Counted from the first letter of the stretch, positions 53,813 to 62,445 are shown. The stretch is DNA of 64,000 nt from Longimicrobium terrae (GCF_014202995.1 NZ_JACHIA010000002.1:448645-512644); one strand, 5' to 3'. Notes: generated by a model not told the origin, from the letters alone. Numbers and translations are program-made.

Positions 53813-54279
53813 GGGGTCGTGAACGCGGGTGCGGGTGGGTGCGGGCCGGGCGGCCGCGCGCGGGAGACAATGTAGGGAAGGGGCCGGGGGGTAGGGAATG
53901 GGGAGCGAGGATAGGGAATAGGGAATAGGGAATGGGGAATAGAAAGCGGGGGAGTGTTTCGTCCGGGGGCCCGGCGCGCCGCAGACGGTCATGCCGGGCG
54001 GGCAGCGGAGGTGGCTGCTGCTCGATCCCGCGGGTGCGCCGGGTTGAACCTTCTGCCGAGACGCCGCCGGGACGCGCCCGACACTTTCAGCCCCAGTCCG
54101 CGAAGGCGGACTTCGTGCTTGTCCAGCGGCGAATTCATTCGCTCTGGACAGGCGGACGCACCGAGGCTGATGAAAACAAAATCAAGCCGCCCCCACAGTC
54201 CGCGCAGGCGGACTTCGCGCCCTTGTTGCCGCGACTTCAGTCGCCCCAGCCGCCCCTCCTCAGCCGCCTCCGGTCGATC
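53813..54279. repeat. Repeat-rich intergenic region with GGGAATA array and REP-like pair
   Basis: No gene is recognised. At 53892-53941 lies a degenerate tandem of GGGAATA/GGGAATG, the inverse of the ATTCCCC array at 54964. At 54095-54115 and 54197-54217 lie two near-identical REP-like units, AGTCCGCG(A/C)AGGCGGACTTCG, each with an inverted GTCCGC/GCGGAC core. The first is followed by GCGGCGAATTCATTCGCTC, which resembles one end of the repeats at 57842, 58540 and 62143. A frame stays open through this region and on to 56322, but it is antisense to real genes and not coding. Confidence 0.7.
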
Positions 54280-54317
54280 AAAAAAGCCCCGGCCGGCGCG
54301 GGGCGCCGGTCGGGGCT
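54280..54317 (-). terminator. Terminator for the minus-strand helical-protein gene
   Basis: Read on the minus strand, AGCCCCGACCGGCG (54317-54304) pairs with CGCCGGCCGGGGCT (54298-54285), one wobble, followed by TTTTT (54284-54280). Confidence 0.9.
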
Positions 54318-54348
54318 CGTACGGTCATTCAGCGAAAGCCGGAAGCGT

Positions 54349-54831
54349 TCAGCTGCCGGTCTTGGCCTGGCGGATGAACATCTTCTGCACCAGCGCGTTG
54401 AACTCGCGCTGCAGCGCGTCGGCGGCCTGCTCGCCGGTGCGTCCCAGCTCCGACAGCGCCGGCTCGCCCAGCGCGGTGCCCGCGGCGGCGAAGGTGGCGA
54501 ACGTGTCCTGCGCCTGGCGCAGCATTACGATGTCTTCCACGATGCGCAGGAAGTCGTCGTTGCGCAGCGCGTCGGCGGCGTCCTTGGCCTTGCCCAAGAC
54601 GTAGCCCAGCGCGCCCTTGAAGCCCTCGCCCGACGGCTCGCCCAGCGTGGCGCGGTACTCCTCGATGTGCGTCTGGTGCTGGCGCACGGCGGGCAGATGC
54701 TTGGCGCACAGCGCGCGGAACTCCGGATCCTGCGCCTGCTTCTCGTGATCCTCAAGGCTCTCGAGCAGCGTGCGGTGCTGCATCACACAGTTGCTGACCT
54801 GCGCGCGCAGGAAGTCGCGTCCTTCGTGCAT
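54349..54831 (-). CDS. Predicted four-helix-bundle protein of unknown function
   Basis: The 160-residue protein is almost entirely helical and charged (FLRAQVSNCVMQHRTLLESLEDHEKQ, LCAKHLPAVRQHQTHIEEYRATL, ALQREFNALVQKMFIRQAK). His and Glu residues are spread over the first two helices in a way that recalls ferritin-like or hemerythrin-like bundles, but no complete metal motif can be assigned. It is monocistronic, ending in a strong terminator and flanked by two tandem-repeat stretches. Confidence 0.7.
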   Translation of the reverse strand: MHEGRDFLRAQVSNCVMQHRTLLESLEDHEKQAQDPEFRALCAKHLPAVRQHQTHIEEYRATLGEPSGEGFKGALGYVLGKAKDAADALRNDDFLRIVEDIVMLRQAQDTFATFAAAGTALGEPALSELGRTGEQAADALQREFNALVQKMFIRQAKTGS

Positions 54832-54963
54832 CGTGTCATCTCCCTAAAGGCTGTCCCCATCCGCGCGACCATCGCGCGGGAGCGCCGCCCCGGTGCACAA
54901 GGTATGCCCAAACTTCCCAAACACTCACAAATCCGCCCGCCGGCTTTTCACTCATTCGTCCCT

Positions 54964-55019
54964 ATTCCCCATTCCCCATTCCCCATTCCCCATTCCCCAT
55001 TCCCCATTCCCCATTCCCT
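54964..55019. repeat. Heptamer tandem array (ATTCCCC)x8
   Basis: Eight consecutive ATTCCCC units (last one ATTCCCT) lie directly before the end of the App1-like gene. Its reverse complement style (GGGGAAT) appears at 53892-53941 on the other side of the helical-protein gene. Confidence 0.95.
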
Positions 55020-55026
55020 GCCGTCC

Positions 55027-56196
55027 CTATCCCTCCGTGCTCAGTTCCCTGTTCACCGCCTTCGTCCCCGCCGGCGACGCCTCCTTCTGATCCCGCGCCA
55101 CCTCTGCGATCTCGTCGAGCGTTTCCGGACGAATCCATCCCTGCTCGGCCGCGTGCCTGGCGCAGGCCAGCGTGTCATCCGCCAGAATCAGCGTGCTCCC
55201 CGCGCGCTGCACCTCATCCCCCAGCCGCTTGATGGCCGCCGCGCGCTCCGGCCGCGGCGTGACGTTGCGGATGTACACGGCGCGGATGCGGTCAGGGTAA
55301 TCGTGCACCACGCGATGGTAGATCTCCGGGTCCTCCTGCCCGCTGTCGCCGATGAGCAGAAAGGGCATTCCGGGAAACAGGTCCAGAATGCGGCGGATGG
55401 CGGCAAGCTTGTGGCCCGCGTGCCCCGTCGGCATCGCTTCCTGCGCGCTCAGCCCCCAGTCGCGCAGCAGCAGCGGCCCGATGGGGATCTGCTGGATGGT
55501 GAGGAATTCCGTGAGCACGTCGTGCAGGTTCCACGGGCTGCTGCTGACGTAGAACACGGGATTGAAGGGCGCCGCCCCCGCGCCGTGCTGCAGCGCACGA
55601 TAGAAAGCCGCCACGCCGGGAAAGGGGATGCGCCCGTAGGCGTTCGACAGAAAGACGTTTCGCGCCATCCGCAGCATGGACGTGGCATCCGTCTTCACCA
55701 CCGTGTCGTCGATGTCGCTGATGACGCCGAACGCGCTGGTCGGTGGCGGGATCAGGATGTCCGCGGGGGCGACGTACGGCGCGGCGGGCGCGGGGTGCTC
55801 CAGGTGAAGCTCCACGCGGTGCCAGAGCGCGTTGGTGGAGAACGGCGGATCCGGATGGATCCACGCTTCAAAGAAGCCCTCCTCGTCCGTCGCCACCGTC
55901 ACCTCGCCGCCGGGATGGACCACGCGGACGCGGGCGCCGGCCACCTCGTCGCTCTCGAAGCGCTGGATCATCCCCGCCAGGTTCAGCAGCGCGCTCTGGT
56001 CCTGCCGCGAGGCGGGCGCGGGCGCGCCGCGCAGCACGCGGCCCTTGAGGTAGGCGCGGTCCGCCATTCCGTATCCGCGGTACGGCTCAATGCGGGGCGC
56101 GCCGTCACCCACCCAGTCGCCGCGCTGCCGCTGGTCGTCCACCTTCTGCTCCACGCGATGGACGAACTTCGCGAGACTCTTCTTCCAATCCGCCAT
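55027..56196 (-). CDS. App1-like (DUF2183) phosphatidate phosphatase-domain protein
   Basis: The 389-residue protein has an N-terminal beta-sandwich part (about 40-140) and a HAD-like App1 catalytic domain from about 155: GVISDIDDTVVKTDA with the DxDxT nucleophile motif, FYVSSSPWNLHDVL as motif II, and FLLIGDSGQEDPEIY as motif IV. Yeast App1 dephosphorylates phosphatidate; bacterial members are presumed lipid phosphatases. The start is ATG 56196 (MADWKKSLAKF). It is divergent from the MFS gene at 56323. Confidence 0.9.
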   Translation of the reverse strand: MADWKKSLAKFVHRVEQKVDDQRQRGDWVGDGAPRIEPYRGYGMADRAYLKGRVLRGAPAPASRQDQSALLNLAGMIQRFESDEVAGARVRVVHPGGEVTVATDEEGFFEAWIHPDPPFSTNALWHRVELHLEHPAPAAPYVAPADILIPPPTSAFGVISDIDDTVVKTDATSMLRMARNVFLSNAYGRIPFPGVAAFYRALQHGAGAAPFNPVFYVSSSPWNLHDVLTEFLTIQQIPIGPLLLRDWGLSAQEAMPTGHAGHKLAAIRRILDLFPGMPFLLIGDSGQEDPEIYHRVVHDYPDRIRAVYIRNVTPRPERAAAIKRLGDEVQRAGSTLILADDTLACARHAAEQGWIRPETLDEIAEVARDQKEASPAGTKAVNRELSTEG

Positions 56197-56322
56197 GCGC
56201 CGTACAAGCCCTGGTGTGGGTGGTTCGCCGCCTCCGCTCTGGCCCGGCGGCGGGGGCGGGACCATATTGGCGGATCGGCTCTCCGCCGTCCACTCCCCGT
56301 CCTTCCCCGTTCCCGACTCCGG

Positions 56323-57708
56323 ATGTCATCGCACCCGCCCGCCGCGGCCTCCGAACGCCGCGGCATGCTGAACACGCTGGGCCTGCACCGTCCCGAACTG
56401 CGCGCGTGGGCCATGTACGACTGGGCCAACTCCGCGTTCATCTGCACCATCACCAACGCCGTATTCCCCATCTACTTCGTCAGCGTCGCCGCCAAGGGCA
56501 TGTCCGGCCCGCAGGCCACCGCGCGCTACGGCTGGGCGACCACCATCGGCCTGGCGATCGTGGCCGTGCTGGCGCCCATCCTGGGCACCATCGCCGACTA
56601 CGCGCCGGTCAAGAAGCGGCTGATGGGCACCTTCATGGGCGTGGGCGTGGCGGCCACGGCGCTGATGTACTTCATCATGCAGGGCGACCTGCTGCTGGCG
56701 TCCCTGCTGTTCATCCTGGCCAACATCGGCGCCAACGGCAGCTTCGTGTTCTACGAATCGCTGCTGCCGCACATCGCCCGGCGCGACGAGATGGACCGGG
56801 TGAGCACGGCCGCGTACGCCATGGGCTACATCGGCGGCGGGCTGCTGCTCGTCGTAAATCTGCTGTGGATTCAAAAGCCGGAATGGTTCGGATTTCCGCA
56901 CGGCCCGGGGCTCACGAGCGCGCAGGCCACGTTTCCGGCGCGGCTCTCGTTTCTGTCCGTGGCGGTGTGGTGGCTGCTCTTTTCCATCCCCGTGTTCCGC
57001 CGCGTGGCCGAGCCGCCGGTGACGGTTTCTACGGAGGAGGAAAAGGCCACGCCCGCGCTCAAGCTGGCGTTTTCGCGGCTGGGGGAGACGTTCCGGGCGC
57101 TGCGCGGATACAAACAGGCGTTTCTGATGCTGATTGCGTTCCTGATCTACAATGACGGGATCGGGACGATCGTGCGCATGGCGACGGTGTTCGGCACGGA
57201 GCTCAAGATTCCCACCGGCACCATGATTCTGGCGATCGTGATCGTGCAGTTCGTGGGTGTGCCGTGCGCGTTTCTGTTCGGCGCGTTGGCGGGAAAGATC
57301 GGGGCCAAGCGCAGCGTGTTCCTGGCGCTGGGCGTGTACGTGGGGATCACCATCCTGGGCTACTTCATGAAGTCCGGGCGCGACTTCCTGATTCTGGCGG
57401 CGCTGGTGGGGCTGGTGCAGGGCGGGGCGCAGGCGCTGAGCCGGTCGCTGTTCGCCAGCATGATTCCGCGCCACCGGTCGGGCGAGTTCTTTGGATTCTT
57501 TGGCGTGTTCGAGAAGTTCGCGGGGATCTTCGGGCCGGCGATCTTTTCCATCGTGGTGGCCACGACGGGCACCAGCCGCAACGCGATCCTGGCGATCATC
57601 GTGTTCTTCATCGTCGGCGGGATTCTGCTGTCGATGGTGGATGTGGAGGAGGGACAGCGCCTCGCCCGCGCCGAGGAGGACGCGGTGGGGGCGCCGGTTC
57701 CGGTGTGA
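56323..57708 (+). CDS. UMF1/Atg22-like MFS transporter
   Basis: The 461-residue protein has twelve hydrophobic segments and the UMF1-type landmarks AWAMYDWANSAFICTITNAVFPIYF near residue 28, FVFYESLLPHIA near 145, AYAMGYIGGGLLL near 165 and QGGAQALSRSLFASMIPRHRSGEFFGFF near 365. The family includes vacuolar amino acid effluxers; bacterial substrates are unknown. ATG 56323 is used; 56365 (MLNTLGL) is an alternative. Confidence 0.9.
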   Translation: MSSHPPAAASERRGMLNTLGLHRPELRAWAMYDWANSAFICTITNAVFPIYFVSVAAKGMSGPQATARYGWATTIGLAIVAVLAPILGTIADYAPVKKRLMGTFMGVGVAATALMYFIMQGDLLLASLLFILANIGANGSFVFYESLLPHIARRDEMDRVSTAAYAMGYIGGGLLLVVNLLWIQKPEWFGFPHGPGLTSAQATFPARLSFLSVAVWWLLFSIPVFRRVAEPPVTVSTEEEKATPALKLAFSRLGETFRALRGYKQAFLMLIAFLIYNDGIGTIVRMATVFGTELKIPTGTMILAIVIVQFVGVPCAFLFGALAGKIGAKRSVFLALGVYVGITILGYFMKSGRDFLILAALVGLVQGGAQALSRSLFASMIPRHRSGEFFGFFGVFEKFAGIFGPAIFSIVVATTGTSRNAILAIIVFFIVGGILLSMVDVEEGQRLARAEEDAVGAPVPV

Positions 57709-57841
57709 TCGCGTGATGGTCGGATGCGGCAGGTAGCGGCAGCCCGCCCCGCCGGGCGTCGCCACGGCGGTTTGCACCTCGCGAAAGGCCCCACAAGGCA
57801 CTTACGCATCTCAGGATATTGAGCAGTGAGCCGACTCTCCT

Positions 57842-57922
57842 GAGCGAATAAATCCGCCGCTCAAAAAGCGGGAAGCCCCGACTCGTGGCCGCTGACGCGT
57901 CCACGATCGGGGCTTCAACTGC
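57842..57922 (+). repeat. REP-like element, copy 1 (left flank of the transposase)
   Basis: An 81-base element running GAGCGAATAAATCCGCCGCTC ... GAAGCCCCGA ... TCGGGGCTTCAACTGC. It has an internal 10-bp inverted repeat GAAGCCCCGA/TCGGGGCTTC. The inverse copy lies at 58462-58540 and a third copy at 62143-62220. Confidence 0.85.
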
Positions 57923-58095
57923 ATCTGGGACACACGGCTCGCGCCGATGGTGGGTGCGCCGGTACCACCTGTGGCCTATTCGAGGCGATCTACCAGGCAA
58001 ATCCTTGCGTTCTGGACGGCGATCGATCAGCGTGCCTCCGGGCGATGGATCAACCTCGGGCACGGAGGGCAGAGATGCGGTTTTCGCGGGTGGAG

Positions 58096-58521
58096 ATGTA
58101 GATCCATCTCATCTGGGCCACGTGGGACCGCGCACCGCTGATCACGCCGGATCTCGAGGAGCGCCTCTACGACGTGATGCAGCACCACGCATCGCGGATG
58201 GGCGCGCGGGTGATCGCGATAGGCGGCGTTGAGGATCACGTGCACATGCTGGTGCGCATCCCCGCGACGCTCGCCGTCGCCGATCTGGTCGGCCGGATCA
58301 AGGGCGGATCATCCCATTTCGCCGCGCAGGTGCTCGGGCGCGACTTCAAATGGCAGGGCGGATACGCGGCCTACTCCATCTCGCCATCCGCCGTCCCGCA
58401 CGTCCGCGACTACGTGCTGGCCCAGAAACAACGCCACGCCGATCGCGCCTCGTCTCCTGACGCAGTTGAAGCCCCGAACCGGACGCGCCAGCGGCCGGTG
58501 TCGGGGCTTCCCGCTGTTTGA
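58096..58521 (+). pseudogene. IS200-like/REP-associated tyrosine transposase (RAYT), nonsense codon at position 2
   Basis: The frame reads Met, TAG stop (58099-58101), then IHLIWATWDRAPL, the usual opening strand of Y1 transposases, so the start is broken by a single nonsense codon. The catalytic parts survive: the metal-binding HVH in EDHVHMLVRIP (58237-58245), FKWQGGYAAYS, and the nucleophile Tyr in RDYVLAQKQRH (codon 58411). Translation could restart at GTG 58171 or ATG 58174, but that would remove the first strand. The C-terminal end runs into the right REP-like repeat. RAYTs are single-copy relatives of IS200 that process nearby REP elements, which fits the flanking repeats. Confidence 0.8.
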
Positions 58522-58540
58522 GCGGCGGATTCATTCGCTC
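58462..58540 (-). repeat. REP-like element, copy 2 (inverted, right flank of the transposase)
   Basis: The reverse complement of this stretch matches 57842-57922 almost throughout, from GAGCGAATGAATCCGCCGCTC to CGGGGCTTCAACTGC. With copy 1 it forms an inverted pair around the transposase remnant. Confidence 0.85.
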
Positions 58541-58599
58541 AACGGAATTAGCGCCAACGCCATTGCTGGGCTAACGCACAGAACATTTCGCCCGTGTCG

Positions 58600-59913
58600 T
58601 TAGATCCGCACCCGCTCCCACAACGCCGCCAGCTGCACCGCCAGATCGTGCTGCCGCTGGCGCAGTTCGTCGATGGCCTCGGCGCGGCGGGCGCGGAGCA
58701 GAAAGCGGCGCGCCTCCCCGCTCGCGTGGTTCCACGACTCCGCGCTCCACAGCGTCGCCCACGCCAGCAGCGGCAGCACCACCAGCGCCGCCACTCCCGC
58801 CGTCCATCCGCACATCCACCCCGCCGCGCCCGCCAGCATCGCGATCCAGATCAGGTGCAGCACCCCGCCGACCAGCGTCTTGTACGTCGCGCGGATGTCG
58901 TCAGAGGGACGAGCGCGCTTTTCCACGAACCCCGTAAGCCGGTACGGGACAAAAAAGATCACCATTCCCGCCAGCGCCGCCGGAGACAGCAGTCGCAGCA
59001 CGTTGGCCTGCCGCGCCACCCACCGCGCCGCCTCACGCGCGTCCGGTGCGCTCTTCAACTCCGCGGGCGTCATCCGCACCACGCCCAGCATGCCCGCGTG
59101 CGCCTGCACCGCGGCGGCGATGTCCTCCCACGCGGCATGCTCTTCCCGCCGCAGACGGGCCAGCGCCTCGGTGGTCGCGCTCAGCCGCTGCACCCGCGCG
59201 GCGGACGAGGGATCGGCGCCCAGTTCGGCGGCGTACACGGCCTCCGCCGTCTCCACCATCGGCTGATCCTCCCACCGCTCCAGGTTCAGCGTCACCCGCC
59301 GCAGCTCCGCGTCAATGCGGGCCGTAAGCTCGCGCGCGGCGCCGTGATCGCCCTCGCCGCGCGCCGCCAGATCATCCCACCGCACCGGCTGCCCGACGAC
59401 TGCCAGCGCCTCGGAGCGAAACTGCTCCTTGCTGCGGAACGTCAATCCCACGGGGATGATGGGGAAGGGCGCACCCAGCAGCGCCGCCCCGCCCAGCGCG
59501 ATGCGCGCGGCACCCGTCTTGAGCGGCGCCATCGAGGGCTCGCTGTGGCTGATTCCCTCGGGAAAGATGCCCACCGCGGACCCGTCCGCGAGTGCCTGGT
59601 GGACGGCGCGAAAGGTATCCTCGTTGCGCCCGACCTCGGACGGGTTATCTGCGCGGCGGTAGACGGGAATGGAGCCGGAGCCGCGCACCAGCCATCCCAC
59701 CTGCCCGTCGCTGAACAGCGGCGCCTTGGCCAGAAAGCGCACCGGCCGCCCCGCCACCGCGCCCACCATGGCCGGGTCCACCAGCGAGTTGGGATGGTTG
59801 GCCACCAGCAGCACGGGGCCGTGCGCGGGCACCGCATCTCCATCCACCTCAAGGCGATAGAAGGCGCGGACCACGAACCGGGAAACGTGCGAAAGAACGG
59901 GAAGCAGCCACAC
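58600..59913 (-). CDS. PlsC-type 1-acylglycerol-3-phosphate acyltransferase-like protein
   Basis: The protein has the acyltransferase motifs VANHPNSLVDPAM (NHxxxxD, His and Asp) near residue 35, RFLAKAPLF, GSIPVYRR, and FPEGISHSEPSM near 120, followed by PIIPVGLTF. The C-terminal half has helices and two to three membrane segments (LAGMVIFFVPYRLTGF, LIWIAMLAGAAGWMCG). The family transfers acyl chains to glycerophosphate lipids at the membrane. GTG 59913 (437 residues) is preferred because the longer form from ATG 60036 adds a Pro/Arg-rich stretch. Confidence 0.87.
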   Translation of the reverse strand: MWLLPVLSHVSRFVVRAFYRLEVDGDAVPAHGPVLLVANHPNSLVDPAMVGAVAGRPVRFLAKAPLFSDGQVGWLVRGSGSIPVYRRADNPSEVGRNEDTFRAVHQALADGSAVGIFPEGISHSEPSMAPLKTGAARIALGGAALLGAPFPIIPVGLTFRSKEQFRSEALAVVGQPVRWDDLAARGEGDHGAARELTARIDAELRRVTLNLERWEDQPMVETAEAVYAAELGADPSSAARVQRLSATTEALARLRREEHAAWEDIAAAVQAHAGMLGVVRMTPAELKSAPDAREAARWVARQANVLRLLSPAALAGMVIFFVPYRLTGFVEKRARPSDDIRATYKTLVGGVLHLIWIAMLAGAAGWMCGWTAGVAALVVLPLLAWATLWSAESWNHASGEARRFLLRARRAEAIDELRQRQHDLAVQLAALWERVRI

Positions 59914-60083
59914 GGGCGGGCGGGGAAGGGCGCGGGAGCGATCCAGGGAACCCGCGCGGGGTATGAGGATGGGGCGCGCGGGCGGGAATTCTGCAACCTG
60001 CCCGCGGCGAACGGCCGCGGGAACGGCGTTCAACATGTGGCCGGCGCGTCCGGCGCGACAGAGGCACAACGGCGGATCTGGTG

Positions 60084-61100
60084 ATGGCGGCACAACCCAA
60101 GTCCTTTCAGCCACGGCCCTTCCGGCCGGCGTGGTGGCTTCCCGGGGCGCACGCACAGACCGTGATGGGCCGCTTTGTACGCCCGCCGCACGGGGTGGAA
60201 TACCGCCGCGAGCGGGTGGAAACGCCCGACGGCGACTTTCTGGACCTGGATTTCGCCACCGTCGCGGGCGCGCCGCCGCTGGCGGATGACGCGCCGCTCG
60301 CCCTGATCGTCCATGGACTGGAGGGAAGCGCCCGGTCCGCGTACGTGCTGGAAACCAGCCGCGCCCTGCGCGAGTACGGCATCCGCGCCGTGGCCATGAA
60401 CTTCCGCGGCTGCAGCGGCGAGCCCAACCGCGCCCTGCGCTTCTACCACGCGGGCGAGACGGGCGACCTGGAGTTTCTGCTGGACCTGCTGGCGTCCCGT
60501 TATCCAGATGCGCCGCTGCTGGCGGTGGGCTTTTCTCTGGGCGCAAACGTACTGATCAAGCACCTGGGCGAGCGCGGCGAGCGAACGCGGATTCGCGCGG
60601 CGGTGGCGGTTTCGGTGCCGTACGATCTCGGCCGCGGGAGCGACAAGCTGGACAGGACGTTCATGGGGCGCGTGTACGTGCGCCACTTCGTCAAGCAGCT
60701 TCGCGCCAAGTTCGACGCCAAGGCGGATCGAATCGGCGACCGGCTGGATGCAGAGCGGATACGCACCGCGCGCACCTTTCGCGAATTCGACGACGCCGCC
60801 ACGTCGCGGCTGCACGGCTTCGACGGCGCGGAAGACTACTATTCGCGCTCCAGCTCCGGCCCGTACCTGCTCCACATCCGCGTGCCGGTGCTGCTGGTGC
60901 AGGCCGCGGACGACCCGTTCGTGGACGAAAGCTCCATTCCGCACGCGGACATTGCGGCGAATCCCTTTCTGGCCACGGCGTTTACGGAGCACGGTGGCCA
61001 CGTAGGCTTCATTACCGGATCGCCCCGCCGCCCATGGTTCTGGGCGGAGCGAGAGGCGGCGCGCTTTCTGGGCGCGCAGACCGGACACACATCGGCATGA
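60084..61100 (+). CDS. YheT-type alpha/beta hydrolase
   Basis: The 338-residue hydrolase matches YheT/AB-hydrolase family 4: FRPAWWLPGAHAQTVMGRF at the start, LIVHGLEGSARSAYV, AVAMNFRGCSGEPN, the nucleophile elbow AVGFSLGANVLIKHLGE near residue 150, VLLVQAADDPFVDE with the acid, and the His in TEHGGHVGFITG. Substrate is unknown. ATG 60084 is preferred over the adjacent GTG 60081. Its stop overlaps the HD-domain gene start (ATGA). Confidence 0.92.
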   Translation: MAAQPKSFQPRPFRPAWWLPGAHAQTVMGRFVRPPHGVEYRRERVETPDGDFLDLDFATVAGAPPLADDAPLALIVHGLEGSARSAYVLETSRALREYGIRAVAMNFRGCSGEPNRALRFYHAGETGDLEFLLDLLASRYPDAPLLAVGFSLGANVLIKHLGERGERTRIRAAVAVSVPYDLGRGSDKLDRTFMGRVYVRHFVKQLRAKFDAKADRIGDRLDAERIRTARTFREFDDAATSRLHGFDGAEDYYSRSSSGPYLLHIRVPVLLVQAADDPFVDESSIPHADIAANPFLATAFTEHGGHVGFITGSPRRPWFWAEREAARFLGAQTGHTSA

Positions 61101-62008
61101 ATACTGGCAACGAGCCAGCCAACACGGACACAGAACGAACAATGGCGATTACGGACGTAACGGAAGCGGCGGCCTGGGATCCGCGCGCGAGCTTCGGGCG
61201 CACGGTGCAGGAACGCATGGCGCACCGACTGATGCTGAATGTGCCCTCGCGCGGCAATCCCAAGGTGGAAAAGCTGATCGAGCGCATCAACGCGGATGAC
61301 GAGATGTATGCGCTGTGGCTGGCCGCAAACGTGAATGCGGTGGAGCGGCTGCAGATGACCGACCACGGTCCGGTGCACGTAAAGATCGTGATGAACATCG
61401 CGGTCAAGCTGCTGCGCGTACTGACGGAAAGCGGCGTGGAGCCCAACGTGGTCACCAACTACGGGATGGGAACCGACGACGCCGAGGTGATCGTGCTGCT
61501 CGCGTCGCTGCTGCACGACGTGGGGATGAGCGTGCACCGCAAGGATCACGAGGAGTTTTCGCTCTTTGTGGCGCAGCCCAAGATCCGCGAACTGCTGGAG
61601 GGGATCTACGACCGCGCGACCGCCACGGTGATCCGCTCGGAGATCCTGCACGCCATCATCGGGCACCGCTCGGGGGGCGCGCCGCTGACGCTGGAGGCGG
61701 GAATCGTGCGGGTGGCGGATGCGCTGGACATGGCCAAGGGCCGCTCGCGCATCAGCATGGGGATCGAGGGGACGATGAGCATCCACTCCATTTCCGCCGC
61801 GGCGATCGAGGCGGTGCACATCGAGCACGGGGTGGAGAAGCCGCTGCGCATCCGGGTGGAAATGTCCAACTCGGCCGGCATCTTTCAGCTGGACCAGCTG
61901 TTCCGCGAAAAGCTCAAGGGCAGCGGGCTGGAGAAGCACGTGGAGGTGGAGGCGCTGATCGAGGGCGAGGCGGAGAAGCGCCTGATCCAGACGGCGTACC
62001 GGCTGTAA
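61097..62008 (+). CDS. HD-domain phosphohydrolase
   Basis: The 303-residue protein shows HD-superfamily motifs: a His in TDHGPVHVKIVMNIA, HD in LLASLLHDVGMSVHRKDHEEFS, a later His in HAIIGHRSGG and Asp in VRVADALDMAKGRSRI. Stand-alone HD proteins hydrolyse nucleotides or phosphoesters; the substrate is not known. It is translationally coupled to the YheT-like gene (ATGA). Confidence 0.9.
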   Translation: MNTGNEPANTDTERTMAITDVTEAAAWDPRASFGRTVQERMAHRLMLNVPSRGNPKVEKLIERINADDEMYALWLAANVNAVERLQMTDHGPVHVKIVMNIAVKLLRVLTESGVEPNVVTNYGMGTDDAEVIVLLASLLHDVGMSVHRKDHEEFSLFVAQPKIRELLEGIYDRATATVIRSEILHAIIGHRSGGAPLTLEAGIVRVADALDMAKGRSRISMGIEGTMSIHSISAAAIEAVHIEHGVEKPLRIRVEMSNSAGIFQLDQLFREKLKGSGLEKHVEVEALIEGEAEKRLIQTAYRL

Positions 62009-62142
62009 TCCGGGCTCCACGGCCGGCCCCCACCCGGGCCGGCACCACCGGCCCACCCTCCCCCGAAAAAGACCGGGGGAGGGTTGGGGCGGGGCGAGAG
62101 ATCGCCGCGCGCGGCGGAGTTGGACGCGGCCGCGAGTATCTG

Positions 62143-62220
62143 GAGCGAATGAATCCGCCGCTCCAACAGCGGGAACCCCCGACACCGGCCGCTGGCGCGT
62201 CCGGTTCGGGGCTTCACCGC
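62143..62220 (+). repeat. REP-like element, copy 3
   Basis: A 78-base copy of the element that flanks the transposase remnant, running from GAGCGAATGAATCCGCCGCTC to TCGGGGCTTCACCGC, with the internal hairpin slightly altered on the left arm (GAACCCCCGA). Confidence 0.85.
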
Positions 62221-62241
62221 ATCGGGGACGAGCAGATCCGG

Positions 62242-62445
62242 GGTGAATTCTCCCCTCTCCGTGCGGCAGTTTGCACGGGGAGGGGCCGGGGGCATAGGCG
62301 CGAACTTAAGCCATATCGAGCCCTCTTAGCCCCGTATTTTTACATTCACGGTGGCGCAAAGCTGGCGAAATCTGGTCGAATTAGCCGTCGCGAATAAACT
62401 TTGCAAAATAAAGTTGACGCCTATGGGGGCCGGGGGAGGGGCCCG
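62242..62445. repeat. Dispersed hairpin repeat, copy C, split by an insertion
   Basis: Bases 62242-62292 match copies A and B (same stem-loop and the start of the G-rich tail). The match resumes at 62426 with GGGGCCGGGGGAGGGGCC. The interruption is the 133-bp element at 62293-62425. Confidence 0.85.
62293..62425. mobile_element. 133-bp MITE-like insertion with terminal inverted repeats and an 11-bp target duplication
   Basis: The ends CATAGGCG-CGAACTT (62293-62307) and AAGTT-GA-CGCCTATG (62411-62425) are inverted repeats. The 11 bases GGGGCCGGGGG are present on both sides (62282-62292 and 62426-62436) but only once in the uninterrupted copies A and B. GC content is about 47% by hand count, far below the surroundings. 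There is no coding capacity, so it would be mobilised by a transposase encoded elsewhere. Confidence 0.9.

Noticed and set aside
54964-55019. Possible CRISPR array
   Set aside because: Units are 7 bases without spacers, so it is a simple tandem repeat; no cas genes are present.
53932-56322. A long plus-strand open frame upstream of the UMF1 transporter
   Set aside because: It is antisense to the helical-protein and App1-like genes and contains the heptamer array translated as Phe-Pro-Ile repeats; the transporter homology begins only at 56323.
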